Assembly (NCBI GenBank): GCA_044508215.1
Contig: JBIQID010000082.1
Coordinates: 1 to 14,301, forward strand
Source of the DNA: JAEZFI01 sp044508215
Lineage (GTDB): Bacteria > Actinomycetota > Acidimicrobiia > Acidimicrobiales > Microtrichaceae
Reading direction: 5' to 3'
DNA length: 14,301 nucleotides
The position numbers were made by a program, and so were the translations under genes. This document shows positions 6,701 to 12,753 of this stretch, piece after piece. The notes under the pieces were generated by a model. The model ran no database searches. It was not told the origin of the DNA and saw only the letters and a program-made list of their open reading frames with translations. Numbering within the stretch: the first letter of the stretch is position 1; each line of letters opens with the position of its first letter.

Positions 6701-9694
6701 TCCAGGTTCGACCCGGCTCGGGTGCAGCTGTTCGCCTCGTCGATCTCCTGGGCACGCGCTGACCTCGACCGCCTCGTGCACGACCCGCCCGCCGATCCCT
6801 GCGAGCGACGGGCGCTGGTACGCCGACTCGCACGCGCCGCGGGAGCCGACGACCGCTTCGACGCCACCGTCGGGTGGTACCTGAGGGCCGATGAGGCGGC
6901 CGGCGACCCCGCGCTCCGCGACGACCTCGGCCGGATCCAGGCGGGCCGCGCTCCCGACGACCCTGCCCTCGCCGTCGCAGGCCGGACGATCCTGATCTCC
7001 GGTGCCTCCCCCGGGTCGATCGGCGAACGCGTGGCCGCGGCCCTCCTGGGATCCGGCGCCACGGTCGTGGCGCTCACCAGCTCGATGGACCCGTCGCGGC
7101 GCCGGGCCTGGCGGGCGCTGGAACGTGGGCACGCCGCCCCGGGCGCTCGCCTGTTCGTGGTGCCGGCGAACCTGGCCTCCTTCCGCGACATCGACGCCGT
7201 GGTGGAGTGGCTGGCCGGCAGCGGTGGCGACGCGCCGCATCCGGGACTCCCTGATGTGGTGGTGCCGTTCGCCGCGCCGTCGGTGATGGGCGACGCCGCC
7301 GACAGCGGGCCACGGCACGAGGTGGAGCTCCGTGTGATGCTGCTCGGCGTCGAACGACTGGTGGCGCGGTGCGCCGAGGTCTCGGGCGAACGCCGCCGAC
7401 GTGTGGTCACCGCGGTGCTGCCCATGTCACCCAACCACGGCGTCTTCGGTGGCGACGGCGCGTACGGGCACGCCAAGGCGGGGCTGGAGGTGCTGTCGGC
7501 CCGCCGCTCGGCCGAGTCGCAGCGCTGGGGCCGCTGGTGCAGGACGGTCGACGTGGAGATCGGCTGGGTCCGGGGCACCGGTCTGATGGGCATCCACGAT
7601 CACCTGGCGCCGGTCGTGGAGGAGCGCCTCGGCGTGCGGACCCACGACGCCGAGGAGGTCGGCCGACGCATCGCCGCCCTGTGCGCGGACGACGGTCCGG
7701 TCGAGGCCGGCACCGTGCACGTGTCGCTGACCGGTGGGCTCGACGCCGTCGACCCGACCGCGCTCGCCGACCTCGTCCGCAGCGGCGACGTGCTCGAGCC
7801 GGCAGGCGCCGGCGCCGATGCTGACTCGGGCGCCACACTGCGCGCGCTGCCTCGGCCTCGCGTCCGAGCGGCGGCGACACCCACGATCCCCACCCCGCCG
7901 ACCCGCAAGCTCGACGACATGGTCGTGGTGTGCGGCGTGGGCGAGATCGGGCCGTGGGGGACCTCGTCGACCCGAGCCGACGCCGAGCGGTGGACGGAGC
8001 TCCCGGCCCGGTCCGTGACCGAGCTGGCGGTGCGGTGCGGACTGGTGGAGTGGAGCGGCACGGGCGGGTCCGGTCGATGGATCGACACGGCCACGGAGGA
8101 GGAGGTCGACGAGGCCGACCTTGCGGCGACCTACCGCGACGCCGTCACCGCCCGCTGCGGGATCCGCAGCACTCCGGGCGTGATCGACGCCGAGGTGCAG
8201 GTGTTCGCAGAACGACCGGTGGTCGTCAGCGTCGCATCCGGCGCCGACGCGGAACTGGTCGCCGCAGCGCACCCCGGTGCGGTTGCCCGGCGTGGCGACG
8301 ACGGGTGGACCGTCACGCTTCCCGCCGGGGCGGCGTTGCGCGCACTCCAGCAGCGCCCGCTCCCCCGTGCGGTCACGGCTCCGATCCCCGAGGGGCTGTC
8401 GCCCACGGCGTTCGGGGTGCCGGCCGAGCTGGCCTCGTCGATCGACCCGGTTGCGGCGTGGTGCCTGTCGACCACGGCCGAGGCGTTCCTCGACGCCACC
8501 GCCACCCCCGAGGAGGTGATCGACCAGGTGGGGTCGCATCGGATCGCCTGCACGCAGGGCACGGGGATGGGCGGCATGGACAGCCTGCGCTCGCTGCACC
8601 TGGCGCCGCGCTGGCAGCTGCCGCACGCCAACGACGTGCTGCAGGAGGCGCTGGGGAACGTCCCCGCCGCCCACGCCGTGCAGTCGTTCGTGGGGGCGAC
8701 CGGCGCCATGATCCACCCGGTGGCGGCGTGCGCCACCGCGGCGGTGTCCCTCGAGCTGGCGGTCGACCTGGTGCTCGCCCGGAAGGCGGACGTGGTGGTC
8801 GGCGGTGGGCTGGACGACCTCGGTCCGGAGGGGATCGTCGGCTTCGCCGAGATGTCGGCCACCGCTGACGACGCCGAGCTGGCGGCGGCAGGGTTCGCCC
8901 CTCGGGAGATGTCGCGACCCGGTGACCGGTCGCGTGCCGGCTTCGTCGAGGGGCAAGGGGGAGGGACGTTCCTGGTGTGCCGCGGTTCGGTCGCCGCAGA
9001 GCTGGGTCTCCCGGTGCGCGCCGTGGTCGTCTACGCAGCGAGCCACGGCGACGGGCTCGGGACCTCGATCCCGGCACCCGGCCCCGGCGCGTTCGAGTCC
9101 GCTGCTGCCGGTGCTGCGTCGCCACTGGCCCGCGCGCTCGAGGACCACGGGCTCCGAGCGGACGACATCGAGGTCGTGTCGAAGCACGACACCTCGACGG
9201 GCGCGAACGACCCGAACGAGGCCCGCATCCACGAACGGGTGCAGGAGGCGCTCGGACGCTCGCCCGGCAACCCGCTCCGCGTCGTCTCGCAGAAGGCGCT
9301 CACCGGTCACGCGAAGGGCGGCTCGGCGTTGTGGCAGCTCGCCGGGCTCTGCGACGTGTTCGAGGACGGCGTGGTGCCGGGGAACCCGAACCTCGACTCC
9401 GTGGACCCCGAGGTCCAGCCAGGCCCGTGGCTGGTGGTGGACGACCGGCCGCTGCGCCGCCGCACCGCGCCTCGCGCGGCGCTGCTGACGAGCCTGGGCT
9501 TCGGGCACGTGTCGGTGGTCGCCGCGCTGGCACACCCCGAGGTCTTCCACCGGGCGCTGGCGGACCAGCGGGGCGACGAGGTGGCTGCAGCTCACCGGGC
9601 GGCGGTCGCAGCGCGGATCCGGGAACGGGACCGACGGCGGCGGCGGACGATCCTGGGCGACGACCTGGCGTTCCGCCGGAGGACGCCGGCGTGA
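767..9694 (+). CDS. fas: Type I fatty acid synthase, bacterial (AT-ER-DH-MPT-ACP-KR-KS)
   Basis: A single 2975-residue polypeptide expected to carry out all steps of de novo fatty acid synthesis in the cytosol and release acyl-CoA. Domain order follows mycobacterial FAS I, equivalent to fungal beta plus alpha chains joined head to tail. Landmarks: starter acetyltransferase elbow GHSSG (Ser134); FMN-type enoyl reductase with AGMTPTTV (Met431), AGGHHG (His579-His580), VGGGVG (606-611) and the SGRSGLGADIH stretch; hot-dog dehydratase GDANPLH (Asp1186, His1191) and IVHGM (His1208); malonyl/palmitoyl transferase VFPGQG, GHSVGEY (Ser1398), substrate-carboxylate Arg1424 and His1524; carrier protein with phosphopantetheine Ser1763 in DGASSRRNQ; ketoreductase GASPGSIG (from Gly2079), Ser2221 and YGHAK (Tyr2233, Lys2237); ketosynthase Cys2655 in VAACATA, His2807 in SKHD, and Lys2843/His2848 in QKALTGH. 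All expected catalytic residues are present and the frame is unbroken. Acidic or Pro/Ala-rich linkers separate ER-DH (about 1132-1165), MPT-ACP (about 1680-1728) and KR-KS (about 2345-2382). Unlike fungal alpha chains there is no C-terminal phosphopantetheinyl transferase domain; acpS follows at once. The start ATG has a good ribosome-binding site at 755-761. Length is close to the roughly 3070 residues of mycobacterial FAS. The chain-length product cannot be read from sequence. Confidence 0.97.
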   Translation: MFAEKGSLLAELQEGRARGVLTFGGQDPEWREGLLRTLAGRPEVEHWCREVLAAFNDRICTDPSLAPSLALMEPAPSRWLDEVDGDPGQDRTPWHQAPSVCLPGTALAELAAARALEPSGLAPGRGIDLVAGHSSGLIVAWLVARHGATPSVDAAVDVLLVLAVSGDVAATHPWARSPRGDASLGPMVAVRGVTEPALRSLLDVHAQGSGGGPDIRIALQNAWDRFVVCGPPDRLAAWERSVAEHPTLRTEALRSHAPFHHDAVAPIAAEVLASAQAAGVRCNGPLQAPLLDPAEPVDPATAPPTGTGWYDDALEPLVRSMLVRPVRWADSVAFAAEAAGGAVPLVVVDAGPSVAVARMTERSLRGRGVHVLALGAHDDVRALTLAGERPPEPLRYRDFAPSVRTTSDGVRRIVTRHTRWSGRSPLVLAGMTPTTVDVGIVAAAANAGHVAELAGGGQTSAAILNERLDELTECLDEGIEVVFNALHLDPYLWDLHLGRQRGVQRARAEGAPICGVTVSAGIPDRDDAVRLLDELNEAGMWLNAFKPGDAASVERVLAIADATGHRVWLHLEGGLAGGHHGWSDLEQVLIATYHDIRSRPNVALVVGGGVGTADRVRALLDGSWARRHAGLDMPVDGVLVGTVAMATAESTASRPVKQALAATAGAPGAVAAGERRGGVTSGRSGLGADIHYLDNHASRVAALLDEVAGDAGAIAERHDEIAEALAGTAKPWFGEVTHMTYAQALARFVELCALGRGGRYEDGAWLDVTHRQLFAALLHRWEARCSDADEGDVTSIYSGLDDLDDPTKAVERFVLAYPIAEHAEVEPTDAAHLLGLCDRPGKPVPFVAAIDGEVRRRYLADSLWYAHDDRWNAEQVLVIPGPVAVAGITEVDEPVAELLARLSHDALDRIDVAAPPEPSCVEVVASLPSVHTSVGASIASPVRRMGAGATWERVERDGRVEARCRVGDETLTLRGPCTPTGPVEVQLTWPALAGLDADGSCSFRIDVLQRADVPIALLNERSLQDCQRHLMDVVVTGAIRARQGAGGSRPRVRSGDAGMTGVWPEVFGLLESAGGADALVRLVHAGHRTTVVDAQRLSDATITARQGEAGRELRTDVTVDGVRHRDVFLVRRAPGDPAAEPADPAAPASSSEDDQLPVVETPRRVFARRTHRAPGRSDAFAALTGDANPLHRSDLVARLAGLDGRIVHGMWTSEAARATVVEDVLDGRADRLVDWDLRFLDVVAPGVDVAVEVTRSGAVGGRLRLDVDVRCGDRTVAAGTALIAAPTTAYVFPGQGIQQRGMGAAARGRSQAAAEVWAAAEDLCRRELGFSLIEVVDANPTELEVRGPGGATVHRHPSGVLHLTQFTQVAMATLAASQVAELREAGVFDETAVLAGHSVGEYNALAAIGGVLPLEAVLRLVWARGSAMHDLVPRDAEGASGYRLAAIRPHLAGLDADAAFGLVDAVAAETGELCEVVNHNLRHRQYAVAGTTRALEELQRRLGPGATPGRAPYLEVPGIDVPFHSRALAPGVAAFREHLDRALPEEVDPARLVGRYVPNLHPEPFSLSRAYVEAVQRACGGQACVDLLDRWDDHEQRPGRLARELLVELLAWQFASPVRWIETTDVLLGEGGLGVERVVEVGVGAAPTLTNLTKAAVAAEGWSCQVLHVDLDELEVFQRDEPVEEVVPDPTPTDEDDAPGGPSTRAEDARADSSRTESARDGRPEDAPVALADAVRALLCFSAGVRLDQLGDDSIEQLVDGASSRRNQVLMDLGKELGLGSVDGAHEVPLPELLERLVPLARGHRHPGPVLAAMVDGGVAAAAGRLATSPAKLLERVTTTWGLGPGWVERCRLELALGTRDGASRRGGNLRTLSAATAEELVDEALAAVAARLGVTLARPAAEERGATLGGAAVDDLVQGVATAIGEASSAAIAALSATTGVELDAGAKVDRTADVTTTKRLAALEAEHGADRAEQVASRFDPARVQLFASSISWARADLDRLVHDPPADPCERRALVRRLARAAGADDRFDATVGWYLRADEAAGDPALRDDLGRIQAGRAPDDPALAVAGRTILISGASPGSIGERVAAALLGSGATVVALTSSMDPSRRRAWRALERGHAAPGARLFVVPANLASFRDIDAVVEWLAGSGGDAPHPGLPDVVVPFAAPSVMGDAADSGPRHEVELRVMLLGVERLVARCAEVSGERRRRVVTAVLPMSPNHGVFGGDGAYGHAKAGLEVLSARRSAESQRWGRWCRTVDVEIGWVRGTGLMGIHDHLAPVVEERLGVRTHDAEEVGRRIAALCADDGPVEAGTVHVSLTGGLDAVDPTALADLVRSGDVLEPAGAGADADSGATLRALPRPRVRAAATPTIPTPPTRKLDDMVVVCGVGEIGPWGTSSTRADAERWTELPARSVTELAVRCGLVEWSGTGGSGRWIDTATEEEVDEADLAATYRDAVTARCGIRSTPGVIDAEVQVFAERPVVVSVASGADAELVAAAHPGAVARRGDDGWTVTLPAGAALRALQQRPLPRAVTAPIPEGLSPTAFGVPAELASSIDPVAAWCLSTTAEAFLDATATPEEVIDQVGSHRIACTQGTGMGGMDSLRSLHLAPRWQLPHANDVLQEALGNVPAAHAVQSFVGATGAMIHPVAACATAAVSLELAVDLVLARKADVVVGGGLDDLGPEGIVGFAEMSATADDAELAAAGFAPREMSRPGDRSRAGFVEGQGGGTFLVCRGSVAAELGLPVRAVVVYAASHGDGLGTSIPAPGPGAFESAAAGAASPLARALEDHGLRADDIEVVSKHDTSTGANDPNEARIHERVQEALGRSPGNPLRVVSQKALTGHAKGGSALWQLAGLCDVFEDGVVPGNPNLDSVDPEVQPGPWLVVDDRPLRRRTAPRAALLTSLGFGHVSVVAALAHPEVFHRALADQRGDEVAAAHRAAVAARIRERDRRRRRTILGDDLAFRRRTPA
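9678..9683 (+). promoter_or_regulatory. Ribosome-binding site of acpS inside fas
   Basis: GGAGGA lies within the last codons of fas, 7 nt before the GTG at 9691. It is the strongest Shine-Dalgarno match in the operon and supports the GTG start over upstream in-frame codons, giving translational coupling through the GTGA overlap. Confidence 0.7.
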
Positions 9695-10128
9695 GCGTCA
9701 TCGGGATCGGTCTCGACCTGGTCGATGTCAGCTCCTTCGAACAGCAGCTCGCCGTAGGAGGCTCGACCCTCGCCGCACAGTCGTTCACGCCGCTCGAGCT
9801 GGCGGACGGTGATGCCGTCGCGTCGGACCTCCCCGCCGACGGGTCGGCCCGCGCCCGGCGGCTCGCCGGACGGTTCGCTGCGAAGGAGGCGTTCCTCAAG
9901 GCGTGGGCCGCCGGCCGCCTCGGTCGGGTCCCCGCCGTGGCGGAGCTCCGGTTCCTGGACCTCGAGGTCCTCAACGACCCGTGGGGCCGGCCGTTCCTCC
10001 GGCCCTCCGGCGACACGAGGTCCGCGCTCGCCGACTCGATCGGAGCGGTGGAGGTGCACCTGTCGATCACCCACGACGGACCGGTGGCCGTCGCGGTGGT
10101 GGTGCTGACCGCCTCGGAGCCGTCATGA
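9691..10128 (+). CDS. acpS: Holo-[acyl-carrier-protein] synthase (AcpS)
   Basis: A 145-residue protein that would transfer 4'-phosphopantetheine from CoA to the carrier serine, here presumably Ser1763 of the adjacent FAS I. The AcpS signature is clear. The N-terminal IGIGLDLVD holds the metal-binding Asp9. RRLAGRFAAKEAFLKAW (57-72) holds the second metal ligand, Glu66. LSITHDG (124-130) is the conserved C-terminal strand. The length is slightly above the 120-130 residues usual for the family. The GTG start sits in a 4-bp overlap with the fas stop and has GGAGGA 7 nt upstream. A long in-frame extension back into fas from 8977 has no ribosome-binding site and is not used here. FAS I of the bacterial type lacks its own transferase domain, and a fas-acpS pair is the known mycobacterial arrangement, so the pairing is functionally expected. 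Confidence 0.95.
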   Translation: MSVIGIGLDLVDVSSFEQQLAVGGSTLAAQSFTPLELADGDAVASDLPADGSARARRLAGRFAAKEAFLKAWAAGRLGRVPAVAELRFLDLEVLNDPWGRPFLRPSGDTRSALADSIGAVEVHLSITHDGPVAVAVVVLTASEPS

Positions 10129-11972
10129 CCGTCCACGAGCAACGCAGCCCTCAGCCGGGCCTCGTCGTGGCGCACCTCGCCGAGGTCGGCGACGTGGTGG
10201 AGCAGGGCGATCCCTTGCTGGTGGTGGAGGCGATGAAGTGCGAGCAACGCATCGACGCGGTGGTGTCCGGTCGGCTCGACTCCATGCCCGCGGTCGGCAC
10301 GCTGCTGCGCATCGACGACGTGGTCGCCCGCATCGTGGAGCGCTCCACACCTCGCCCGCCGGCACCGGCCGACATCGTCCGCTGCTACCTCACCCAGGGC
10401 GTGCCGGGCACGTTCGAGCCGCTGGAGCTCGACCGGTTCGGCGATCGGCTCGTCCCTGCACATGCCGGGCCGAGCGGCGACGATGCGTCCCCCGCTGCGG
10501 GCATCACGGTCGGCATCATGAGCCACCAGCTGGACCCCCATCGCGAGCCTGTCCGGCGGGTGTGGCTCTGCGGGGACGCCACGCGCCAGCTGGGGGCGAT
10601 CGCCGAGCCGGAGTGCCGGCGCATCCTGGCCGCGATCGACCTGGCCCGCCGCGAGCAGCTCCCGCTCGAGTGGGTGGCGGTCAGCTCCGGCGCACGCATC
10701 TCGATGGAATCCGGGACCGAGAACATGGACTGGTGCGCCGCGGTGGTCCGGGGGCTGGTCGAGCTCACCCAGGCCGGCGGAGAGGTGGTGTTGATCGTCG
10801 CGGGCGTGAACGTCGGCGCGCAGAGCTACTGGAACGCCGAGGCGACGATGCTGATGCACTGCGCGGGCACCCTCGTGATGGTCGAGGGCACGTCGATGGT
10901 GCTCACCGGCTCGCGCTCGCTCGGCCGGGCCGGCGGGGTGACCGAGGCCTCCGATCACGACCTCGGCGGTACCGGGGTGATGGGAGCCAACGGGCAGGCT
11001 CACCACGTGGTCGGCGACCTCGGGGAGGCGATCCGGTTGGTCCTCGACCACCACGCGCTGTGTGCGGTGGGCCCCCGGCACCCGCGCTCGCAGGCCACGA
11101 CCATCGACGAGGCGACCCGCGACATCGGCGCGGACCCGTACCGAGGTCCGACCGAGCACGGCTGGACGAGCGTCGGCGACCTGTTGTCCCCGGATCGGCA
11201 CCCCACCCGTACCCGGCCGTTCTCGGTGCGTGCGGTCATGGAGGCGCTCGTCGACCGCGACGCTCCCCGGCTCGAGCAGTGGCAGCAGACGTCCGGCGCC
11301 GAAGGAGCCGTGGTGTGGGACACGCGACTCGACGGGTGGCCGATCGCGATGGTCGGCATCGAGTCGCAGCCCCGCGGGGCGGGCGCCGACTGGCAGGCCG
11401 CCGGGACGCTCTACCCGATGGCAGCGCGCAAGGTCGCACGAGCGCTCAACCGGGCGAGCGGTCGGCGCCCCGCGGTCGTGCTCGCCAACCTGGCGGGCTT
11501 CGACGGGAGTCGCCGGTCGCTCGTGGAGGGACAGCTGGAGCACGGTGCCGAGCTGGCCCGGGCAGTGGTCAACTTCCGTGGCCCGCTCGTCGTCGTGGTG
11601 ATCGGCCGGTTCCACGGTGGTGCCTACGTGGTCCTGAATCGACGCCTGAACCCCGAGCTGCGCATCGTGGCCCTGGAGGGCACCCGCGTGTCGGTGATCG
11701 GTGGCTCGTCCGCTGCGGAGGTCGTTCTGCGCAGGGCGGTCGACGAGGAGGTGCAGCGCAAGGGGGTGGACCGTGCCGAGGCGGTGCGGGCGGTGGCCGC
11801 CCGCTTCGATGCCCACCACGACGTGGAGCGCGCCCGATCGGTGGGTTCGGTCGACCTCGTGGTGGCGCCGGAGGAGGTCAGGTCGGCGGTCGCCGGGCTG
11901 GTCGCGCACCGTCCCCTGGGGCCGTGCCTGGGTGATCAGCCCGAGGCGTCGAGTGCAACGGCGCGAAGGTAG
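10125..11972 (+). CDS. Fused biotinyl (BCCP) domain and acyl-CoA carboxyltransferase
   Basis: A 615-residue protein. Residues 10-73 form a biotinyl/lipoyl domain with PGLVVAHLAEVGDVVEQGDP and the biotinylation motif EAMKCE (Lys38). The domain's first strand is short. After a linker (about 74-125), residues 126-600 are an acetyl/propionyl-CoA carboxyltransferase. The N-half has SSGARISMESG (187-197), YWNAEATMLMH (235-245) and VMGANGQA (285-292). The C-half has LANLAGFDG (453-461), NFRGPLVVVVIGRFHGGAYVV (483-503) and IVALEGTRVSVIG (514-526). It would move CO2 from carboxybiotin to an acyl-CoA. Next to FAS I, malonyl-CoA from acetyl-CoA is the likely product, but propionyl- or long-chain acyl-CoA is possible. 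No biotin carboxylase domain is present, so a separate subunit is needed. The BCCP-then-CT order matches the C-terminal portion of eukaryotic multidomain acetyl-CoA carboxylase. The start ATG overlaps the acpS stop by 4 bp, with GGAG at 10116-10119. Its 3' end overlaps the convergent TetR gene by 37 bp. Confidence 0.9.
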   Translation: MTVHEQRSPQPGLVVAHLAEVGDVVEQGDPLLVVEAMKCEQRIDAVVSGRLDSMPAVGTLLRIDDVVARIVERSTPRPPAPADIVRCYLTQGVPGTFEPLELDRFGDRLVPAHAGPSGDDASPAAGITVGIMSHQLDPHREPVRRVWLCGDATRQLGAIAEPECRRILAAIDLARREQLPLEWVAVSSGARISMESGTENMDWCAAVVRGLVELTQAGGEVVLIVAGVNVGAQSYWNAEATMLMHCAGTLVMVEGTSMVLTGSRSLGRAGGVTEASDHDLGGTGVMGANGQAHHVVGDLGEAIRLVLDHHALCAVGPRHPRSQATTIDEATRDIGADPYRGPTEHGWTSVGDLLSPDRHPTRTRPFSVRAVMEALVDRDAPRLEQWQQTSGAEGAVVWDTRLDGWPIAMVGIESQPRGAGADWQAAGTLYPMAARKVARALNRASGRRPAVVLANLAGFDGSRRSLVEGQLEHGAELARAVVNFRGPLVVVVIGRFHGGAYVVLNRRLNPELRIVALEGTRVSVIGGSSAAEVVLRRAVDEEVQRKGVDRAEAVRAVAARFDAHHDVERARSVGSVDLVVAPEEVRSAVAGLVAHRPLGPCLGDQPEASSATARR

Positions 11973-12562
11973 GAGCGCAGCGCCCGCTTCAGCTCACGGA
12001 CCGTCGCCGGGTGCGGCCGGTCGTCGTGGACCGAGAAGTGGAGCAGCGAGTAGCACATCTGCACCACCACCTCTGCGACGGTGCGGGCGCGCCGCCCGCT
12101 GCCCGGGGGGAGCAGCCAGCCGACGAGGGGGACGACCTGGTCGGTGAGCCGCGACGTCTGCTCGGCGGCGAGTGACCGGGTGAGCGCCGTCGACTGCATC
12201 GCCAGCCACACGTGCCGGCGTCCCGGCTCGCTGCGCCACAGCTCGGCGAGGCCGTCGATGAGCCGGTCGACGTCGGCTTGCCAGTCGTCGCTCGGGAACT
12301 CGGGGGCGAAGCGTCCGAGCTCGGCGGCGAGCGCCTCCGTGTCGAGCGCCGAGAGCTCGCAGATCAGCGCGTACTTGTTCGGGAAGAACTGGTAGATCGA
12401 GCCGATCGGGATGCCCGCAGCGGTGGCGACGCTCTCGAAGGTGAACCCGTCGACACCTAGCTCGGCCAGCTGGAGGCGGCCGGTGCGCAGGATGAGGTCG
12501 AACCGTTCGCGCCCTCGGGCCTGCACCGGGCGACGTCGGACCGTCAGCTCGGCCTCGGTCAT
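11936..12562 (-). CDS. TetR/AcrR-family transcriptional regulator
   Basis: A 208-residue protein starting MTEAELTVRRRPVQARGRER. The N-terminal DNA-binding region is typical of the family: a first helix (about 20-35), then the helix-turn-helix TFESVATAAGIPIGSIYQFF (41-60) followed by PNKYALI. Residues from about 70 to 205 are a helical ligand-binding and dimerisation domain whose ligand cannot be read from the sequence. I chose ATG at 12562-12560 because the helix-turn-helix sits at the usual distance from it. The open frame continues upstream to 12775, but that extension is of biased composition and overlaps the divergent gene. The ribosome-binding site is weak. The gene converges on the fas operon with a 37-bp coding overlap and is divergent from the coiled-coil gene. 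Mycobacterial fas-acpS is controlled by the TetR-family protein FasR, so a role in controlling this operon is plausible but unproven. Autoregulation or control of the divergent gene is equally possible. Confidence 0.92.
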   Translation of the reverse strand: MTEAELTVRRRPVQARGRERFDLILRTGRLQLAELGVDGFTFESVATAAGIPIGSIYQFFPNKYALICELSALDTEALAAELGRFAPEFPSDDWQADVDRLIDGLAELWRSEPGRRHVWLAMQSTALTRSLAAEQTSRLTDQVVPLVGWLLPPGSGRRARTVAEVVVQMCYSLLHFSVHDDRPHPATVRELKRALRSYLRAVALDASG

Positions 12563-12678
12563 GGGTCCAGCATGGCCGAGACGAGCGGGCGCGGCGGGTC
12601 GAGTGTCGCAGTCCGTCGGTAGGTTCGGCGTCAGGGCATCCCCGCTACGCCGGTTCCCCCGCAACACCACTCTCCCGC

Positions 12679-12694
12679 TGCCGACACTTCGGCA
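12679..12694. promoter_or_regulatory. 16-bp inverted repeat, candidate TetR operator or hairpin
   Basis: TGCCGA and TCGGCA are perfect 6-bp arms around CACT. The site lies in the 191-bp divergent region between the TetR gene (start 12562) and the coiled-coil gene (start 12754), where an autoregulatory operator would be expected. No T-tract follows, so it is unlikely to be an intrinsic terminator. Binding is not shown. Confidence 0.35.
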
Positions 12695-12703
12695 CGGTGG
12701 CTC

Positions 12704-12718
12704 GGAGCGAGTCGCTCC
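12704..12718. promoter_or_regulatory. 15-bp near-perfect palindrome, candidate operator
   Basis: GGAGCGA and TCGCTCC are perfect 7-bp arms around a single G. The centre is 43 bp upstream of the coiled-coil gene start and 149 bp upstream of the TetR start. Flanking bases extend the symmetry if one unpaired T is allowed. It lies 10 bp from the repeat at 12679-12694, so the pair may form a compound regulatory site. I could not find a clear -35/-10 pair for either divergent gene. Confidence 0.4.
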
Positions 12719-12742
12719 TCGAGTTGTTGACCGATTCCCGCC

Positions 12743-12747
12743 AGGAG
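12743..12747 (+). promoter_or_regulatory. Ribosome-binding site deciding the coiled-coil gene start
   Basis: AGGAG ends 6 nt before ATG 12754. It selects this ATG over the in-frame GTG at 12697, which has no comparable site and whose extra 19 residues would run through the palindrome at 12704-12718. Confidence 0.65.
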
Positions 12748-12753
12748 ACCACG

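Noticed and set aside
3980..11909. Very long minus-strand open frames (3980-5770, 5476-7593, 7427-9595, 9300-11909) opposite the fas operon
   Set aside because: They lie antisense to genes with intact catalytic motifs, encode Arg/Ser/His-rich low-complexity protein with no recognisable domain, and are the usual by-product of high third-position GC.
12697..12753. Upstream GTG start for the coiled-coil protein
   Set aside because: It has no ribosome-binding site and would run through the palindrome at 12704-12718. ATG 12754 has AGGAG 6 nt upstream.
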